From Sphingobium psychrophilum (GTDB lineage Bacteria > Pseudomonadota > Alphaproteobacteria > Sphingomonadales > Sphingomonadaceae), in NCBI RefSeq assembly GCF_012927105.1, contig NZ_JABBFV010000007.1, positions 62,001-126,000 of the forward strand: a stretch of DNA of 64,000 bases. The letters run 5' to 3'. This document shows, piece after piece, positions 38,254-47,664 of this stretch. A program made the position numbers and the translations under genes. How positions within the stretch are numbered: the stretch's first letter is position 1; each line of letters starts with the position of its first letter. The notes beneath the pieces were generated by a model. That model had not been told where the DNA came from, searched no databases, and was given only the letters and a program-made list of their open reading frames with translations.

Positions 38254-38273
38254 AGTGTTACCAAGGTAACACT
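38254..38273. promoter_or_regulatory. Perfect operator palindrome before vapB
   Basis: AGTGTTACCAAGGTAACACT: two nine-base arms around AA, 13 bases before the vapB start and 13 bases after the gatA stop. Its placement and symmetry fit an AbrB-type antitoxin binding site. Confidence 0.8.
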
Positions 38274-38285
38274 TCGGTCAAATCA

Positions 38286-39770
38286 TTACCACCACTTGTC
38301 CGCCCTCGCGGTAAAGCCCGCCCGTTCCTCGATCGCCAGCCCTGCGTTCAGCACGGTCTGTTCGTCCAGCGCCTTGCCGATGATCTGGAGGCCTATTGGC
38401 AGGCCCTGCCCGTCCAGCCCACCCGGCACCGCCATCGCGGGCAGCCCCGCCAGCGAAGCCGGCACGGTGAAGACGTCGTTCAGATACATGGCCAGGGGGT
38501 CATCCTGCTTCTGCCCCAGCGCGAACGCAGCGCTCGGCGCGGTTGGCGTCAGCAGCAGGTCGCATTTTTCGAAAGCCTGGTCGAAATCGCGCGCGATCAG
38601 CGCCCGCACCTTCTGCGCCTGGGTATAATAAGCGTCATAGAAACCGGCCGACAGGACATAGGTGCCGATCATGATACGGCGCTTGACCTCCGGCCCGAAG
38701 CCCGCGGCGCGGGTGGCGGCATACATGTCTTGCAAACCCGCCCCATCGGGCAGGTCGCGCTGGCCATAGCGAACGCCGTCATAGCGGGCGAGGTTGGACG
38801 AGGCTTCGGCAGGGGCGATGATATAATAGGTCGGCAGCGCATATTTGGTATGCGGCAGGGACACTTCGACCACCTCCGCGCCCGCGTCCTTCAGCCAGGC
38901 GATGCCGCGATCCCACATGGCGGAGATTTCCGCGTTCAGGCCGCCGGGGCGATATTCCTTGGGAATACCGACCGTCTTGCCGCGCAGGTCGCTCGACAAT
39001 CCCGCCTCCCACTGGGGCACGGCCAGGTCGAGGCTGGTCGAATCCTTGGGGTCGAAGCCTGCCATCGTCTCCAGCAGGATCGCATTGTCGCGCACCGTCC
39101 GCGCCATCGGCCCGGCCTGGTCGAGCGAGGAGGCAAACGCCACGATGCCCCAGCGCGAGCAGCGGCCATAGGTCGGCTTGATCCCGGAAATGCCGGTGAA
39201 GGCGGCCGGCTGGCGGATCGACCCGCCGGTGTCGGTGCCGGTCGCCGCCGGGCACAGCCGCGCGGCAATCGCTGACGAAGACCCGCCCGAAGACCCACCG
39301 GGCGCCAGCGCGGCATTGCCGCCATCGTTGCGCCGCCAGGGCGAGATCACATTGCCATAATAGCTCGTCTCGTTCGACGATCCCATGGCGAACTGATCGA
39401 GGTTCAGCTTGCCCAGCATCCCCGCACCCGCGGCCCACAGCTTGCCCGACACCGTCGATTCATAGGTTGGCACAAAGCCTTCCAGCATATGGCTGGCGGC
39501 GGTGGTCTGCGTGCCTTCGGTGCAGAACAGGTCCTTCATGCCGATCGGCACACCGGCCAGCGCCCCCAGCGTTTCGCCCGCGGCCTTCGCCTTGTCGGCG
39601 GCATCGGCGGCTTCCAACGCCTTGTCCGGCGTTTCCACGATGAAGGCGTTCAGCGCCCTGGCGGCGGCAACATTGGCATTGAACGCGCTCGCCACTTCGC
39701 GGGCGGAAAAATCGCCCGTGCGGAAACCGTCGCGGATTTCGGCGACGGTAAGATCAGTAAGGTTGGTCAT
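38286..39770 (-). CDS. gatA: Asp-tRNA(Asn)/Glu-tRNA(Gln) amidotransferase subunit A
   Basis: Glutaminase subunit that feeds ammonia to GatB. 494 residues. Amidase-signature Ser-cisSer-Lys triad: K in [14 protein letters not shown], the paired serines in [17 protein letters not shown], and [15 protein letters not shown]. Its ATG shares one base with the gatC stop (TAATG). Downstream, the vapBC pair begins before gatB. Confidence 0.97.
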   Translation of the reverse strand: MTNLTDLTVAEIRDGFRTGDFSAREVASAFNANVAAARALNAFIVETPDKALEAADAADKAKAAGETLGALAGVPIGMKDLFCTEGTQTTAASHMLEGFVPTYESTVSGKLWAAGAGMLGKLNLDQFAMGSSNETSYYGNVISPWRRNDGGNAALAPGGSSGGSSSAIAARLCPAATGTDTGGSIRQPAAFTGISGIKPTYGRCSRWGIVAFASSLDQAGPMARTVRDNAILLETMAGFDPKDSTSLDLAVPQWEAGLSSDLRGKTVGIPKEYRPGGLNAEISAMWDRGIAWLKDAGAEVVEVSLPHTKYALPTYYIIAPAEASSNLARYDGVRYGQRDLPDGAGLQDMYAATRAAGFGPEVKRRIMIGTYVLSAGFYDAYYTQAQKVRALIARDFDQAFEKCDLLLTPTAPSAAFALGQKQDDPLAMYLNDVFTVPASLAGLPAMAVPGGLDGQGLPIGLQIIGKALDEQTVLNAGLAIEERAGFTARADKWW

Positions 39771-40057
39771 TATTCGATCACCTTGGGCACCGCGAAAAAG
39801 CCATGTTCGGCCTGCGGCGCGTTGGCCAGCACCTTGTCGCGCACATTGCCGTCGGTGACGACGTCCTGGCGCAGCCGTTGGTGATTGGGGATGACGGCGG
39901 TCATCGGCTCAACGCCGGTGACATCCACCTCGCCCAATTGCTCCACCCAGCCAAGGATGTTGTTGAGTTCGGGCACCATGGCCTCTGCTTCGGCGTCCGT
40001 CACCGAAATGCGCGAAAGGCTGGCGATCTTTTTTACGGTTTGAAGGTCTATCGACAT
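39770..40057 (-). CDS. gatC: Asp-tRNA(Asn)/Glu-tRNA(Gln) amidotransferase subunit C
   Basis: 95-residue belt protein that stabilises GatA-GatB. Family pattern: [35 protein letters not shown], then the extended segment DVTGVEPMT and LRQDVVTDG. First gene of gatC-gatA-vapB-vapC-gatB. Confidence 0.96.
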   Translation of the reverse strand: MSIDLQTVKKIASLSRISVTDAEAEAMVPELNNILGWVEQLGEVDVTGVEPMTAVIPNHQRLRQDVVTDGNVRDKVLANAPQAEHGFFAVPKVIE

Positions 40058-40190
40058 GGGCCGCCGCTACCACCCGCGCCGGTCCGCTTCAAGCTGGTTT
40101 CGCAGGCTCCGCCTGCATGGCGGCTTTAGCGCCCCTTGCGCGCGCCCGCACCATGCGTCAGACAAGGAACAATAATTTCGGAGAGCATGG

Positions 40191-41309
40191 GTGGCCCGCA
40201 AATTCCTCTATATCATCGCGACCCTCGTCGTGCTGGTGATCGCCGCATTCGCCATCTATGCGATCTGGGGAATGCAGCTTATCCGCCTGGTGATGGTCCC
40301 GCGCGAAGCCTTTACCCAGCTCCAGCCGCTGCCCGCCAACGCCTATGACAAGGCCGATATGTGGCTGGCCCGGCCCGACATCGTAAAGGATAATGCGGCG
40401 CTCTGGACCCCCGTTGGGGTGACGACGCCCAGGACGAGCCAGAAGGCCGCCATCTTCTTCATCCACCCGACCAGCTATATCACCACCTTCGGCGACGCCC
40501 ACTGGAATGCGCGCATCGGCGACAAGGAAGCGGACGCCACCGCTCGCCGTTTCGTGATGGGCCAGGCCAGCGCCTTCAACGCCGCCGGCGCGGTGTGGGC
40601 GCCGCGCTATCGCCAGGCCAATTACGGCGCCTTCCTGACCGACAAGCCAGCCGGCGATCAGGCACTGGCCGCCGGCTATCGCGACCTGGCCCAGGCCTTC
40701 GCCGCGTTCCTGAAGGCCAATCCCACCGGCCCGCTGATCCTGGCCGGGCATAGCCAGGGGTCGCGCCACCTGCTGCAACTGCTGCGCGAACAGGTGGCGG
40801 GCAAGCCGGTCGCCGATCGAATCGCCGCCGTCTATGCAGTCGGCTGGCCGGTGTCGGTGGAGGCGGACCTGCCCGCGCTGGGCCTGCCGGCCTGCGCGCG
40901 GCAGGCCCAGGCGCACTGCATCGTCAGCTGGCAAAGCTATGCCGAACCGGCCGATCCGTCCGCCGTAGTCGAAAGTTTCGAGCGAAAGACCGGCTATACC
41001 GGCAAGCCGCGCAAGGGCACGCACATGCTCTGCACCAATCCGATCACCGGCGCGTTCAACGGCGCGGCCCCGGCCAGCGCCAACAAGGGCACGCTTGATG
41101 CCCGCGAACAGGGCCAGCCGCCCAAGCTGCTCACCGGCATCGTGCCCGCACGCTGCGACACCAGCGGCGTGCTGATGATCGGCGAGCCGGTCGACATGGG
41201 TCCGTTCACCCTGCCCGGCAACAATTACCACGTCTACGACTACAGCCTGTTCTGGGGCAATGTGCGCGAGGACGCACAAAAACGCCTGGCCGCCTTCCTC
41301 AACAAGTGA
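40191..41309 (+). CDS. DUF3089 domain protein, membrane-anchored alpha/beta hydrolase-like
   Basis: 372 residues from a GTG at 40191, with ggag seven bases upstream. One N-terminal membrane helix (residues 5-27) anchors it. The soluble domain has the DUF3089 signature: [31 protein letters not shown], and the nucleophile elbow [12 protein letters not shown]. The C-terminal [20 protein letters not shown] is also typical. A lipase-like activity is inferred from the GHSQG motif only. Confidence 0.85.
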   Translation: MARKFLYIIATLVVLVIAAFAIYAIWGMQLIRLVMVPREAFTQLQPLPANAYDKADMWLARPDIVKDNAALWTPVGVTTPRTSQKAAIFFIHPTSYITTFGDAHWNARIGDKEADATARRFVMGQASAFNAAGAVWAPRYRQANYGAFLTDKPAGDQALAAGYRDLAQAFAAFLKANPTGPLILAGHSQGSRHLLQLLREQVAGKPVADRIAAVYAVGWPVSVEADLPALGLPACARQAQAHCIVSWQSYAEPADPSAVVESFERKTGYTGKPRKGTHMLCTNPITGAFNGAAPASANKGTLDAREQGQPPKLLTGIVPARCDTSGVLMIGEPVDMGPFTLPGNNYHVYDYSLFWGNVREDAQKRLAAFLNK

Positions 41310-41341
41310 CAGGCGCGCCCGGACCTGTCAGGGGCGCTGGC

Positions 41342-41815
41342 ATGGCATTGGTAACAACGGATCGCTTCGCATTCCGCACGACGCTGCCCCAGGGCGGACG
41401 GCTGATCGGCATGGACGTGGGGACAAAGACGATCGGGCTGGCCCTGTGCGACGCCAGCTGGTCGATCGCCAGCCCGGCGCACACGATCACGCGGGGCAAG
41501 TTCAGCAAGGACAAGGTGACGCTGGCCACCTTCATGGACCAGCAGCAGGTCAAGGGCATCGTCATCGGCCTGCCGCTCAACCTGGACGGCACCGGCAGCC
41601 CGCGCAGCCAGTCGAGCAAGGCCTTCGCCCAGAATCTGGCCGACCTTGGCCGCCCCGTGCTGCTGTGGGACGAACGCTGGTCGACCCAGGCCGTCACCCG
41701 CACCCTGCTGGAAGCCGACGCCAGCCGCGCCCGCCGCGACGTCCTGATCGACAAGCTGGCCGCCAGCTACATCTTGCAGGGCGCGATCGACGGGCTGGTC
41801 GCGGGAATGGAGTGA
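41342..41815 (+). CDS. ruvX: Putative pre-16S rRNA nuclease YqgF/RuvX
   Basis: 157 residues from the ATG at 41342. RNase H-like fold with the acidic residues in [24 protein letters not shown] and [10 protein letters not shown], plus [16 protein letters not shown]. YqgF matures the 16S rRNA 5' end and was earlier called a Holliday junction resolvase. A GTG at 41306 overlapping the previous stop is possible but adds a proline/glycine-rich extension. Confidence 0.92.
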   Translation: MALVTTDRFAFRTTLPQGGRLIGMDVGTKTIGLALCDASWSIASPAHTITRGKFSKDKVTLATFMDQQQVKGIVIGLPLNLDGTGSPRSQSSKAFAQNLADLGRPVLLWDERWSTQAVTRTLLEADASRARRDVLIDKLAASYILQGAIDGLVAGME

Positions 41816-41822
41816 CATAACC

Positions 41823-42227
41823 ATGCAGCCCCGTCCTCTTCTCTACGCCGCCCTCTTCGCCACAGGCGCGAGCCTGCCGATCCCGGCGCAGGCCGGGTTC
41901 TACAGCGGCGAGGCACTTTACGCCGTCTGTACCGCCGACAAGAACGGCAAGGATTATTTCGAAAAATCCTATGAGTGCGTCGGCTATATCAGCGGCGCGG
42001 TCGATGCGTTCAACACGACGCGGGAGGCGAACAAGCTCAAAAGCTGCATCCCCGGCGACGTGACGATCAACCAGTTGCGCACAACCACGGTCGATTATCT
42101 GGGCAAGAACCCGATCGACCGCCAACAATCCGCCTCCTCCCAGGTCTTCGCCGCGATCCGCAAGGCCTGGCCTTGTGCGAGTGCGGCCAAGGCACCGGCG
42201 AAGAAAAAGAGCCGCAAGAGGCGCTGA
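41823..42227 (+). CDS. Rap1a/Tai-like secreted protein
   Basis: 134 residues with signal peptide MQPRPLLYAALFATGASLPIPAQA. The mature domain has four cysteines (AVCTADK, YECVGYISGAVDA, SCIPGDVTINQL, WPCAS) and the helical pattern of the Rap1a/Tai4 immunity family, which protects against type VI amidase effectors. No effector gene lies nearby, so immunity is doubtful here; the fold is also used by unrelated periplasmic proteins. A lysine-rich tail (KAPAKKKSRKRR) ends it. Confidence 0.8.
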   Translation: MQPRPLLYAALFATGASLPIPAQAGFYSGEALYAVCTADKNGKDYFEKSYECVGYISGAVDAFNTTREANKLKSCIPGDVTINQLRTTTVDYLGKNPIDRQQSASSQVFAAIRKAWPCASAAKAPAKKKSRKRR

Positions 42228-42274
42228 GGGCGGTTGGCGTAAGTGCGCTTAGGGATGTTGGGTGGCTTCCTGCC

Positions 42275-42303
42275 ATGCCCCTCCCGCTGGCGAGAGGGGG
42301 AAC
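42275..42303. repeat. Short GC hairpin
   Basis: cccctcccgctggcgagaggggg, an imperfect stem of the dispersed ccctcccg type also seen at 50308-50470. No T run. Confidence 0.45.
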
Positions 42304-42332
42304 ATGCCCGCTGATGATCGCTCCCCACATCC

Positions 42333-42716
42333 TCACCCCTCGAACGCCGCGATGATCGGGCATGGCCCTTCGTCGCTCGCATGGCACGCGCGGGCCAGCC
42401 GCTCCAGCGCACCCCGCGCCGCCTGCATCTCCGCAATCTTCAGGTCCAGCGCCGCGATCCGCTCCGCTGCCAGCTCCCGTGCCCGCCCACGGTCCTGCCC
42501 GGCGTCCAGTTGCAGCAATTCGCCGATCTGCTCCAGCGTGAAGCCCGCCCCCTGCGCCGAGCGGATGAAGCCCAGCCGCCTTGCATCCGCCTCGCCATAG
42601 CGGCGCACGCCCTCGCCCCGCTCCGGTGTATGGAGCAGGCCGCGCCGCTGATAATAGCGCACCGTTTCCACATTCACCCCGGCCGATCGGGCCAGCGCGG
42701 AAATCGTCATGCTCAT
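42333..42716 (-). CDS. MerR family regulator, metal-sensing type
   Basis: 127 residues from the ATG at 42716, seven bases after ggag. Winged helix at the N-terminus (TISALARSAGVNVETVRYYQRRGLL, GVRRYGEADARRLGFIRSAQGAGFTLEQIGELL), then a coiled-coil dimer helix. The C-terminal CHASDEGPC motif has two cysteines at metal-ligand spacing. It controls the divergent gene at 42785 through a mer-type operator. The metal could be Hg, Zn, Cu or Pb; the operator favours the Hg(II) group. Confidence 0.9.
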   Translation of the reverse strand: MSMTISALARSAGVNVETVRYYQRRGLLHTPERGEGVRRYGEADARRLGFIRSAQGAGFTLEQIGELLQLDAGQDRGRARELAAERIAALDLKIAEMQAARGALERLARACHASDEGPCPIIAAFEG

Positions 42717-42719
42717 CTC

Positions 42720-42750
42720 TTGACTCCGTACCATGGTACGGCCCCTATAT
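42720..42750 (+). promoter_or_regulatory. mer-type promoter/operator
   Basis: TTGACT at 42720-42725 and CTATAT at 42745-42750, 19 bases apart, the overlong spacer on which MerR proteins act. The spacer holds the palindrome ccgtaccatggtacgg, close to the classical mer operator half-sites. Points toward the glutaredoxin/membrane gene. Confidence 0.8.
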
Positions 42751-42784
42751 GGGCTGCATCCCTACCCGTTCCAAGGATGCCAAC

Positions 42785-43534
42785 ATGACCAGCCCCGCCC
42801 GCAAAAGCGCCAGCCTCTACCGCATGGTGATACCCGGCCACACCTGCCCCTATGGCGTCAAGGCGCGCTGGCTGCTGCGGCGCCATGGCTATGCCGTGGA
42901 CGATCATTGGCTGACGACCCGCGCAGAAACCGACGCCTTCAAGGCGCAGCATGACGTCAAGACCACGCCGCAAATCATCATCGACGGACAGCGGATCGGC
43001 GGCCATGACGATTTGCGCCGCTTCCTAGGCCTCAAAGTCAAAGACCCCAACGCGACCAGCTATGTGCCGGTGCTCGCGGTATTCGCTATCGCGGCGCTGC
43101 TGGCGCTGGCGGTCAACTGGCTGACCTTCCTGCCGCTGCTGTCCTTTATGACGCTGGAGCGATTCGTCGCCATCGCGATGATGCTGCTCGCCATGCTGAA
43201 GCTACAGGATGTGGATCGGTTCGCGACCATGTTCCTCAATTACGACCTGCTCGCCCGCCGCCTGCCGCCCTATGGCCTGGCCTATCCGTTCCTGGAACTG
43301 GGCGCGGGCGTACTGATGCTGACGCGAGCGCTGGACTGGCTGTCAATCCCGGTCGCGCTGTGCATCGGCGGCATCGGTGCGGTGTCGGTGTTCAAGGCGG
43401 TCTATGTCGAAAAACGCGACCTCAAATGCGCTTGCGTCGGCGGCGGCAGCACTGTGCCGCTGGGCTTTGTGTCGCTGACCGAAAATGTGATGATGGTCGC
43501 GATGGCGCTTTGGATGGTCTTTGGCATCCACTAA
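42785..43534 (+). CDS. Glutaredoxin-MauE/DoxX-like membrane redox protein
   Basis: 249 residues. Residues 10-82 form a glutaredoxin domain with C21-P-Y-G (one thiol), KTTPQIIIDGQRIGGHDDLRRFLG supplying the cis-Pro and glutathione-binding residues. After a linker, four hydrophobic helices (about 92-110, 115-135, 160-185, 187-205 and one near the C-terminus) resemble MauE, which supports disulfide formation. A CAC motif (LKCACVGGGS) lies between the last helices. MerR/operator control suggests a role in metal or thiol stress at the inner membrane. Confidence 0.82.
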   Translation: MTSPARKSASLYRMVIPGHTCPYGVKARWLLRRHGYAVDDHWLTTRAETDAFKAQHDVKTTPQIIIDGQRIGGHDDLRRFLGLKVKDPNATSYVPVLAVFAIAALLALAVNWLTFLPLLSFMTLERFVAIAMMLLAMLKLQDVDRFATMFLNYDLLARRLPPYGLAYPFLELGAGVLMLTRALDWLSIPVALCIGGIGAVSVFKAVYVEKRDLKCACVGGGSTVPLGFVSLTENVMMVAMALWMVFGIH

Positions 43535-43536
43535 CG

Positions 43537-43609
43537 CCGTTCGCTTCGAGCGAAGTCGAGAAGCGGATAGCGCGGCGACGGCGTTTCTCGACACGCTCGA
43601 AACGAACGG
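43537..43609. repeat. REP-like palindrome, ttcgag/ctcgaa subfamily
   Basis: ccgttcgcttcgagcgaagt opens and ctcgaaacgaacgg closes, with gtcgagaagc/gtttctcgac as inner arms. Three bases after the stop of the glutaredoxin/membrane gene. Confidence 0.85.
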
Positions 43610-43622
43610 GACGAGTTAAGCC

Positions 43623-45113
43623 CTACTCCCCGTCCCGCCCGTAGACATCCGGCAGGAACTGCACCCCCTGCGCGGTCGGCACCGCCGTCAGATAGGTCAG
43701 GAAGACTGGGACCGGCTGGGGCAGCGGTTCATGCTGTTCGGGCGCATCGCTGTCGGTCGTCGGCGTCTTGCCGAAGAACCAGCGCCCCAACCGCTGCGCA
43801 TCCTCCAACCGGACGCAGCCATTGCTGTAATGCCGGTCCTCCTTGGCGAACAGGTCGCGCTGCGGCGTGTCGTGCAGGTAGATGCCGAGGTCATTGGGGA
43901 ACATGAACTTGATCCGTCCCATGGCGTTGGTGCCGCCCGGCAGTTGCCGCACGCGCACTTCGCTCTGCCCGGCCGCCACCGCGTTCCAGTCGATCGCGCT
44001 CTGCGCCAGCGGCGCGGGATTGGCGCTCCAATCCGACAACGCCTCATAGCGCAGGCTTTTCAGCGACGCGCCCTTCAATATCTTGGGCGCGACCTTGCGC
44101 TCCACCAGGTCCGACGGAATATTCCAATAGGGATTGAGCGTCGCGTAGCGGATCATCCCCGCCATCAACGGCGTCTGCGTTTCCTTGGTCCCGGCGACGA
44201 CCTTCATCGTGCCGTCCAGCGCACCCTTGCTATAATACCAGAGCCGCGCCGATGCTGCGTCCACCACGACATGACGGGTCCAGGGACCGGGCAGCACGCG
44301 CGCCCGCTCCAGATTGAGCGCCAGCAGGCGATCGTAGCGCCCCGGCCCATCGTTCAGCGCCGCGACGGTTGCCACGCCCGCAACGCCATCGGGCTTGAGG
44401 CCATGGTCGGTCTGGAACGCCTTCACCTTCGCCGCCAGCGCCTTGTCATAGGCGACGCCATCCGACAGGCCAAGCCGATGGCGCAGCAGCGTGATTTCCG
44501 GCACCTTGCCGCCGGGGCGCAGCTTGACGCCTTCGGGGATCTGCACCGCCGGCAGGTCGCCCCATATGTCGAGATAGCGCGCCCGCGCGCTGCGCAGCCG
44601 CATGTAGAGCGGGCTCATCCACCCGGCGGTTTGAATATAGTCGGTGAGCGACGGGGCGAGCGCCGCGGCGCGCACGATATCGGCCGGACCCGGTGGCTTG
44701 GGTTCCGCCTCCTGATCGATATAGCGCATCTTTACGCCCCTGGCCGGGCGGCGCATGTCGGCGACCAGCGCGGCAAAGGCGCGCGACAGAGCCAGGTCTG
44801 CGCGGGCCAGCGCCTTGGGGCTACCTTCGCCGTCCGCCGCTTCGATCAGGCGTTGCAAGTCGCGCGCGTCATAGTCGCGCGGGTTCAGGCCATCGGCCTC
44901 GCTATCTGCGATCAGCGCCAGCAGCGCGTCGGCCTGCGGCCCGATGCGATCCTGCTCGACCCACAGCGGCCAGAAGCCGCGCGGGCTGTAGAAATCCTTC
45001 AGCTTGCCGCTGACGCCCGCGCGAATTTCCGCCGCGACGCTGGATTGCGCGCCCTTTTCAGCCGCGACACCCTGCGCCATCACGCCATGAGGCGCTGTCG
45101 CAAAGGCCAGCAC
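43623..45113 (-). CDS. L,D-transpeptidase, YcbB type
   Basis: Periplasmic peptidoglycan 3-3 cross-linking enzyme or lipoprotein-to-wall transferase. About 496 residues. An N-terminal scaffold (GFWPLWVEQD, LNPRDYD), a peptidoglycan-binding helix region (KVKAFQTDHGLKPDGVAGVATVAALN, about 228-253) and a YkuD catalytic domain with HYSNGCVRLED carrying the active-site Cys. The GTG at 45113 leaves a signal peptide without the usual basic start. The frame is open further upstream (RARRVRRAPSLRLIACVLAF) but has no ATG, GTG or TTG there, so the true start is unresolved. Confidence 0.88.
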   Translation of the reverse strand: MLAFATAPHGVMAQGVAAEKGAQSSVAAEIRAGVSGKLKDFYSPRGFWPLWVEQDRIGPQADALLALIADSEADGLNPRDYDARDLQRLIEAADGEGSPKALARADLALSRAFAALVADMRRPARGVKMRYIDQEAEPKPPGPADIVRAAALAPSLTDYIQTAGWMSPLYMRLRSARARYLDIWGDLPAVQIPEGVKLRPGGKVPEITLLRHRLGLSDGVAYDKALAAKVKAFQTDHGLKPDGVAGVATVAALNDGPGRYDRLLALNLERARVLPGPWTRHVVVDAASARLWYYSKGALDGTMKVVAGTKETQTPLMAGMIRYATLNPYWNIPSDLVERKVAPKILKGASLKSLRYEALSDWSANPAPLAQSAIDWNAVAAGQSEVRVRQLPGGTNAMGRIKFMFPNDLGIYLHDTPQRDLFAKEDRHYSNGCVRLEDAQRLGRWFFGKTPTTDSDAPEQHEPLPQPVPVFLTYLTAVPTAQGVQFLPDVYGRDGE

Positions 45114-45175
45114 ACAGGCGATCAGGCGAAGCGAAGGGGCGCGACGAACTCGCCGCGCCCGAAAATCCGTATGGA

Positions 45176-45430
45176 TCAGCCGCGTTCTCCCCGGCGCGTC
45201 GGCGGCGGCGGTGGCGGCGGCGGGCAGGGCGGACCCTGGACGGCGTGATAGATGCCATCGGCGGTGTAATAGCCATCGACATAACCGTCGCCATCGCGGT
45301 CCGCGGCGACGGTCCCGGCGATAGCGCCGGGGCCGACCGGCGGTGCCGACGTCACCGGCGCTTCATTCTTGGCGCAGGCGCTCAGCGCCAGAAGCCCGCC
45401 AGCGGCCAAAGCCAGATATTTATAGTGCAT
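45176..45430 (-). CDS. Small lipoprotein with EF-hand-like loop
   Basis: 84 residues. A lipobox LALSAC (Cys at 19) predicts a lipid anchor. The sequence then has DRDGDGYVDGYYTADGIYH, a calcium-loop-like DxDxDG run, and a tail of eight prolines before TRRGERG. Not recognised beyond this. The gene is upstream of the L,D-transpeptidase on the same strand and overlaps its possible N-terminal extension. Confidence 0.65.
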   Translation of the reverse strand: MHYKYLALAAGGLLALSACAKNEAPVTSAPPVGPGAIAGTVAADRDGDGYVDGYYTADGIYHAVQGPPCPPPPPPPPTRRGERG

Positions 45431-45597
45431 AGAAACTCCCTGTACGCTCGTGCGGCAGGCCGCCTCGCGCCGTTAGACTCCTCGCCGCGACCCTTGCGGC
45501 TCGACGCTAACGTCCGAACGCAGGATAAAATCCATTACCCAATCGAAATGACGATGAAGCGTGGCACAGTAGCGCCGAGGTGTTTCCTGCACCATGC

Positions 45598-45666
45598 CGT
45601 GCTCCCGCGCAGGCGGGAGCCCAGTTCAAACGGCCGGACTGGGTTTCCGCCTGCGCGGGAACACGC
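45598..45666. repeat. Composite hairpin repeat
   Basis: cgtgctcccgcgcaggcggg opens and tttccgcctgcgcgggaaca closes; inside, cccagtt and gactggg pair around cggccg. Each half can also fold on itself. Thirteen bases before the serB stop, and related to the hairpin at 13752-13777. Confidence 0.75.
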
Positions 45667-45678
45667 TGCACGTTTAAT

Positions 45679-46617
45679 TCAGGCAGCCACCCATTCCGCC
45701 GAAGGGATGCCCTGCGCATAGAGCAGCACCGACAGGTCGCCATGGATGATCTCGGCCGCGGCGGCGGCGCGCGTGACCGGCTTGGCGTGGTAGGCGACGC
45801 CCAGCCCCGCGCCCTGGATCATCGGGATGTCGTTGGCGCCATCCCCCACCGCCAGCGTCAGCGCGCGGTCGATGCCGCCTTCGATCGCGGCTTCCAATTC
45901 GGTCCGCTTGCGCGCGGCGTCCACAATCGGCGTGGTGACAGTGCCCAGCAAAGCGCCGTCGGCAATCTCCAGCACATTGGCGACATTCGCATCGAAGCCA
46001 ATCTGGGCCGCCACCGGCCCGGTGAAGCGGGTGAAGCCGCCCGACACCAGCAACGTCTTTGCGCCCCGCGCCTTCATCGTGCGGACCAGCGCCTTCGCGC
46101 CGCCCATGATGACCACGCGCTCTTCGCGGCACTGGTCGATGGCGCTGTCGGGCAGGCCCTTGAGCAGCGCGACCCGGCCATGCAGCGCACCCTCGAAATC
46201 CAGTTCGCCGCGCATCGCCCGCTCGGTAATCTCGGCGATCTGCGGCTTGATGCCCGCATAGTCGGCCAGTTCGTCGATGCATTCGACGGTGATCATGGTC
46301 GAATCCATGTCGGCGATCAGCAGCGTCTTCGCGCGGGTGGCGACCGGCTGGACGATCACGTCCAGAGCAAGGTCGCGTCCATATCCGCCCGTCGCGATCG
46401 CAACGGCAATCTCCCTGATCGCCCTGGAAATTTCGAGGCAATCCCCGTTAGTGACACCTTCAGCTGGACTGAAGAAGATATCGGCCGCGACACCGTCGTC
46501 GATCATTGATATCTTAGAAACCGAGCCTGCTGTGCAGTCATGGTCGACTTGATGTGCAATTTCGCTGAGCAGGGAATGGTCCAGCCCAGCTTTTGCTACT
46601 AGCGTCGCGACGAACAT
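45679..46617 (-). CDS. serB: Phosphoserine phosphatase
   Basis: Last step of serine synthesis. 312 residues from the ATG at 46617. An N-terminal ACT-like domain (to about 80) precedes the HAD phosphatase: [21 protein letters not shown] with the nucleophile D-x-[15 protein letters not shown], and [25 protein letters not shown]. The start codon shares two bases with that of the divergent miaA gene. Confidence 0.96.
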   Translation of the reverse strand: MFVATLVAKAGLDHSLLSEIAHQVDHDCTAGSVSKISMIDDGVAADIFFSPAEGVTNGDCLEISRAIREIAVAIATGGYGRDLALDVIVQPVATRAKTLLIADMDSTMITVECIDELADYAGIKPQIAEITERAMRGELDFEGALHGRVALLKGLPDSAIDQCREERVVIMGGAKALVRTMKARGAKTLLVSGGFTRFTGPVAAQIGFDANVANVLEIADGALLGTVTTPIVDAARKRTELEAAIEGGIDRALTLAVGDGANDIPMIQGAGLGVAYHAKPVTRAAAAAEIIHGDLSVLLYAQGIPSAEWVAA

Positions 46618-47560
46618 GCACACTCCTGAACCATTAGCGGGCGAATCCCGCCCGCGCGTCGCGCTTATTGCCGGACCCACCGCCAGCGGCAAGAGCGCGC
46701 TCGCTTGTCGCTTGGCGCAGGCCACCGACGGCATCGTCATCAATGCCGACGCCAGCCAGGTCTATACCGATCTGGCCATCCTGTCCGCAAGACCGAGCGC
46801 GCAGGAGATGGGCGATGTCCCCCATCGCCTGTTCGGCCATATCGACGGGGCGGAGGCCTGCACCGCGCCACGCTGGGCGGCCGAGGCGAAGGCGCAAATC
46901 GCCGCGGCCCATGATGCGGGCAAGCTGCCAGTGCTGGTCGGCGGCACCGGCCTTTATATCCGCACGCTGCTGGACGGCATCGCGCCGGTGCCGGAGATCG
47001 ACCCCGCCATCCGCGCCACTGTCCGCGCGCTTCCGGTGGCGGAAGCACATGAAGCCCTGTCGCGAGAAGACCCCGAAGCCGCCGCCCGCCTGGCGCCTGC
47101 CGACACCACCCGCGTCGCCCGCGCGCTGGAGGTGGTGCGATCGACCGGCCGCCCGCTCAAGCAATGGCAGCAGCATAAGGCAGGCGGCATCGCGGACCGC
47201 ATCACACTCGCGCCGATGATCTTGCGTCCGCCGCGCGACTGGCTGATCGACCGCTGCGACCGCCGCTTCGCGCAGATGGTAGAGGCTGGCGCGATCGCCG
47301 AAGTGGAGGCGCTGCTCGCCCGCAACCTGCATCCCGACCTGCCGGTGATGCGCGCCATCGGCGTGCCGGAGATCGCCGCCTATCTGCGCGGAGACAGCGA
47401 TCTGGACACTTGTATCGCAAGAGCAACCCTCTCCACCCGCCAATATGCCAAACGCCAATATACCTGGTTCACCAACCAGCCCCCGCCCGCCTGGCCGCGC
47501 GAAGAACGAGAGATAGATGCCAAGATCATCGATGAATTAGCAATTAAATTACAACAATAG
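46616..47560 (+). CDS. miaA: tRNA dimethylallyltransferase
   Basis: Adds an isopentenyl group to A37 of tRNAs that read UNN codons. 314 residues. P-loop [11 protein letters not shown] at about 21-31, [19 protein letters not shown] with the catalytic Asp and substrate contacts, [14 protein letters not shown], and the C-terminal [13 protein letters not shown]. No other start fits before the P-loop, so the ATG at 46616 is required and overlaps the serB ATG on the other strand. Confidence 0.95.
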   Translation: MHTPEPLAGESRPRVALIAGPTASGKSALACRLAQATDGIVINADASQVYTDLAILSARPSAQEMGDVPHRLFGHIDGAEACTAPRWAAEAKAQIAAAHDAGKLPVLVGGTGLYIRTLLDGIAPVPEIDPAIRATVRALPVAEAHEALSREDPEAAARLAPADTTRVARALEVVRSTGRPLKQWQQHKAGGIADRITLAPMILRPPRDWLIDRCDRRFAQMVEAGAIAEVEALLARNLHPDLPVMRAIGVPEIAAYLRGDSDLDTCIARATLSTRQYAKRQYTWFTNQPPPAWPREEREIDAKIIDELAIKLQQ

Positions 47561-47563
47561 GGG

Positions 47564-47592
47564 TTGACCCGTCATTTTATGTCCATTAGAGG
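47564..47592 (+). promoter_or_regulatory. Possible promoter of ilvB
   Basis: TTGACC at 47564-47569 is a good -35, and the -10 near 47586-47592 (attaga) is weak. About 75 bases before the ilvB GTG. Confidence 0.35.
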
Positions 47593-47664
47593 CGGCCACC
47601 TTGCCATCGCAGGCGTGCTGTCGCAAAGGACGTCGCCCTGCACCCAGAACAGAAGGATTTTATC

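Noticed and set aside
41823..42227. Type VI secretion immunity gene
   Set aside because: The Rap1a/Tai fold is present, but no amidase effector or secretion gene lies nearby; annotated only by fold.
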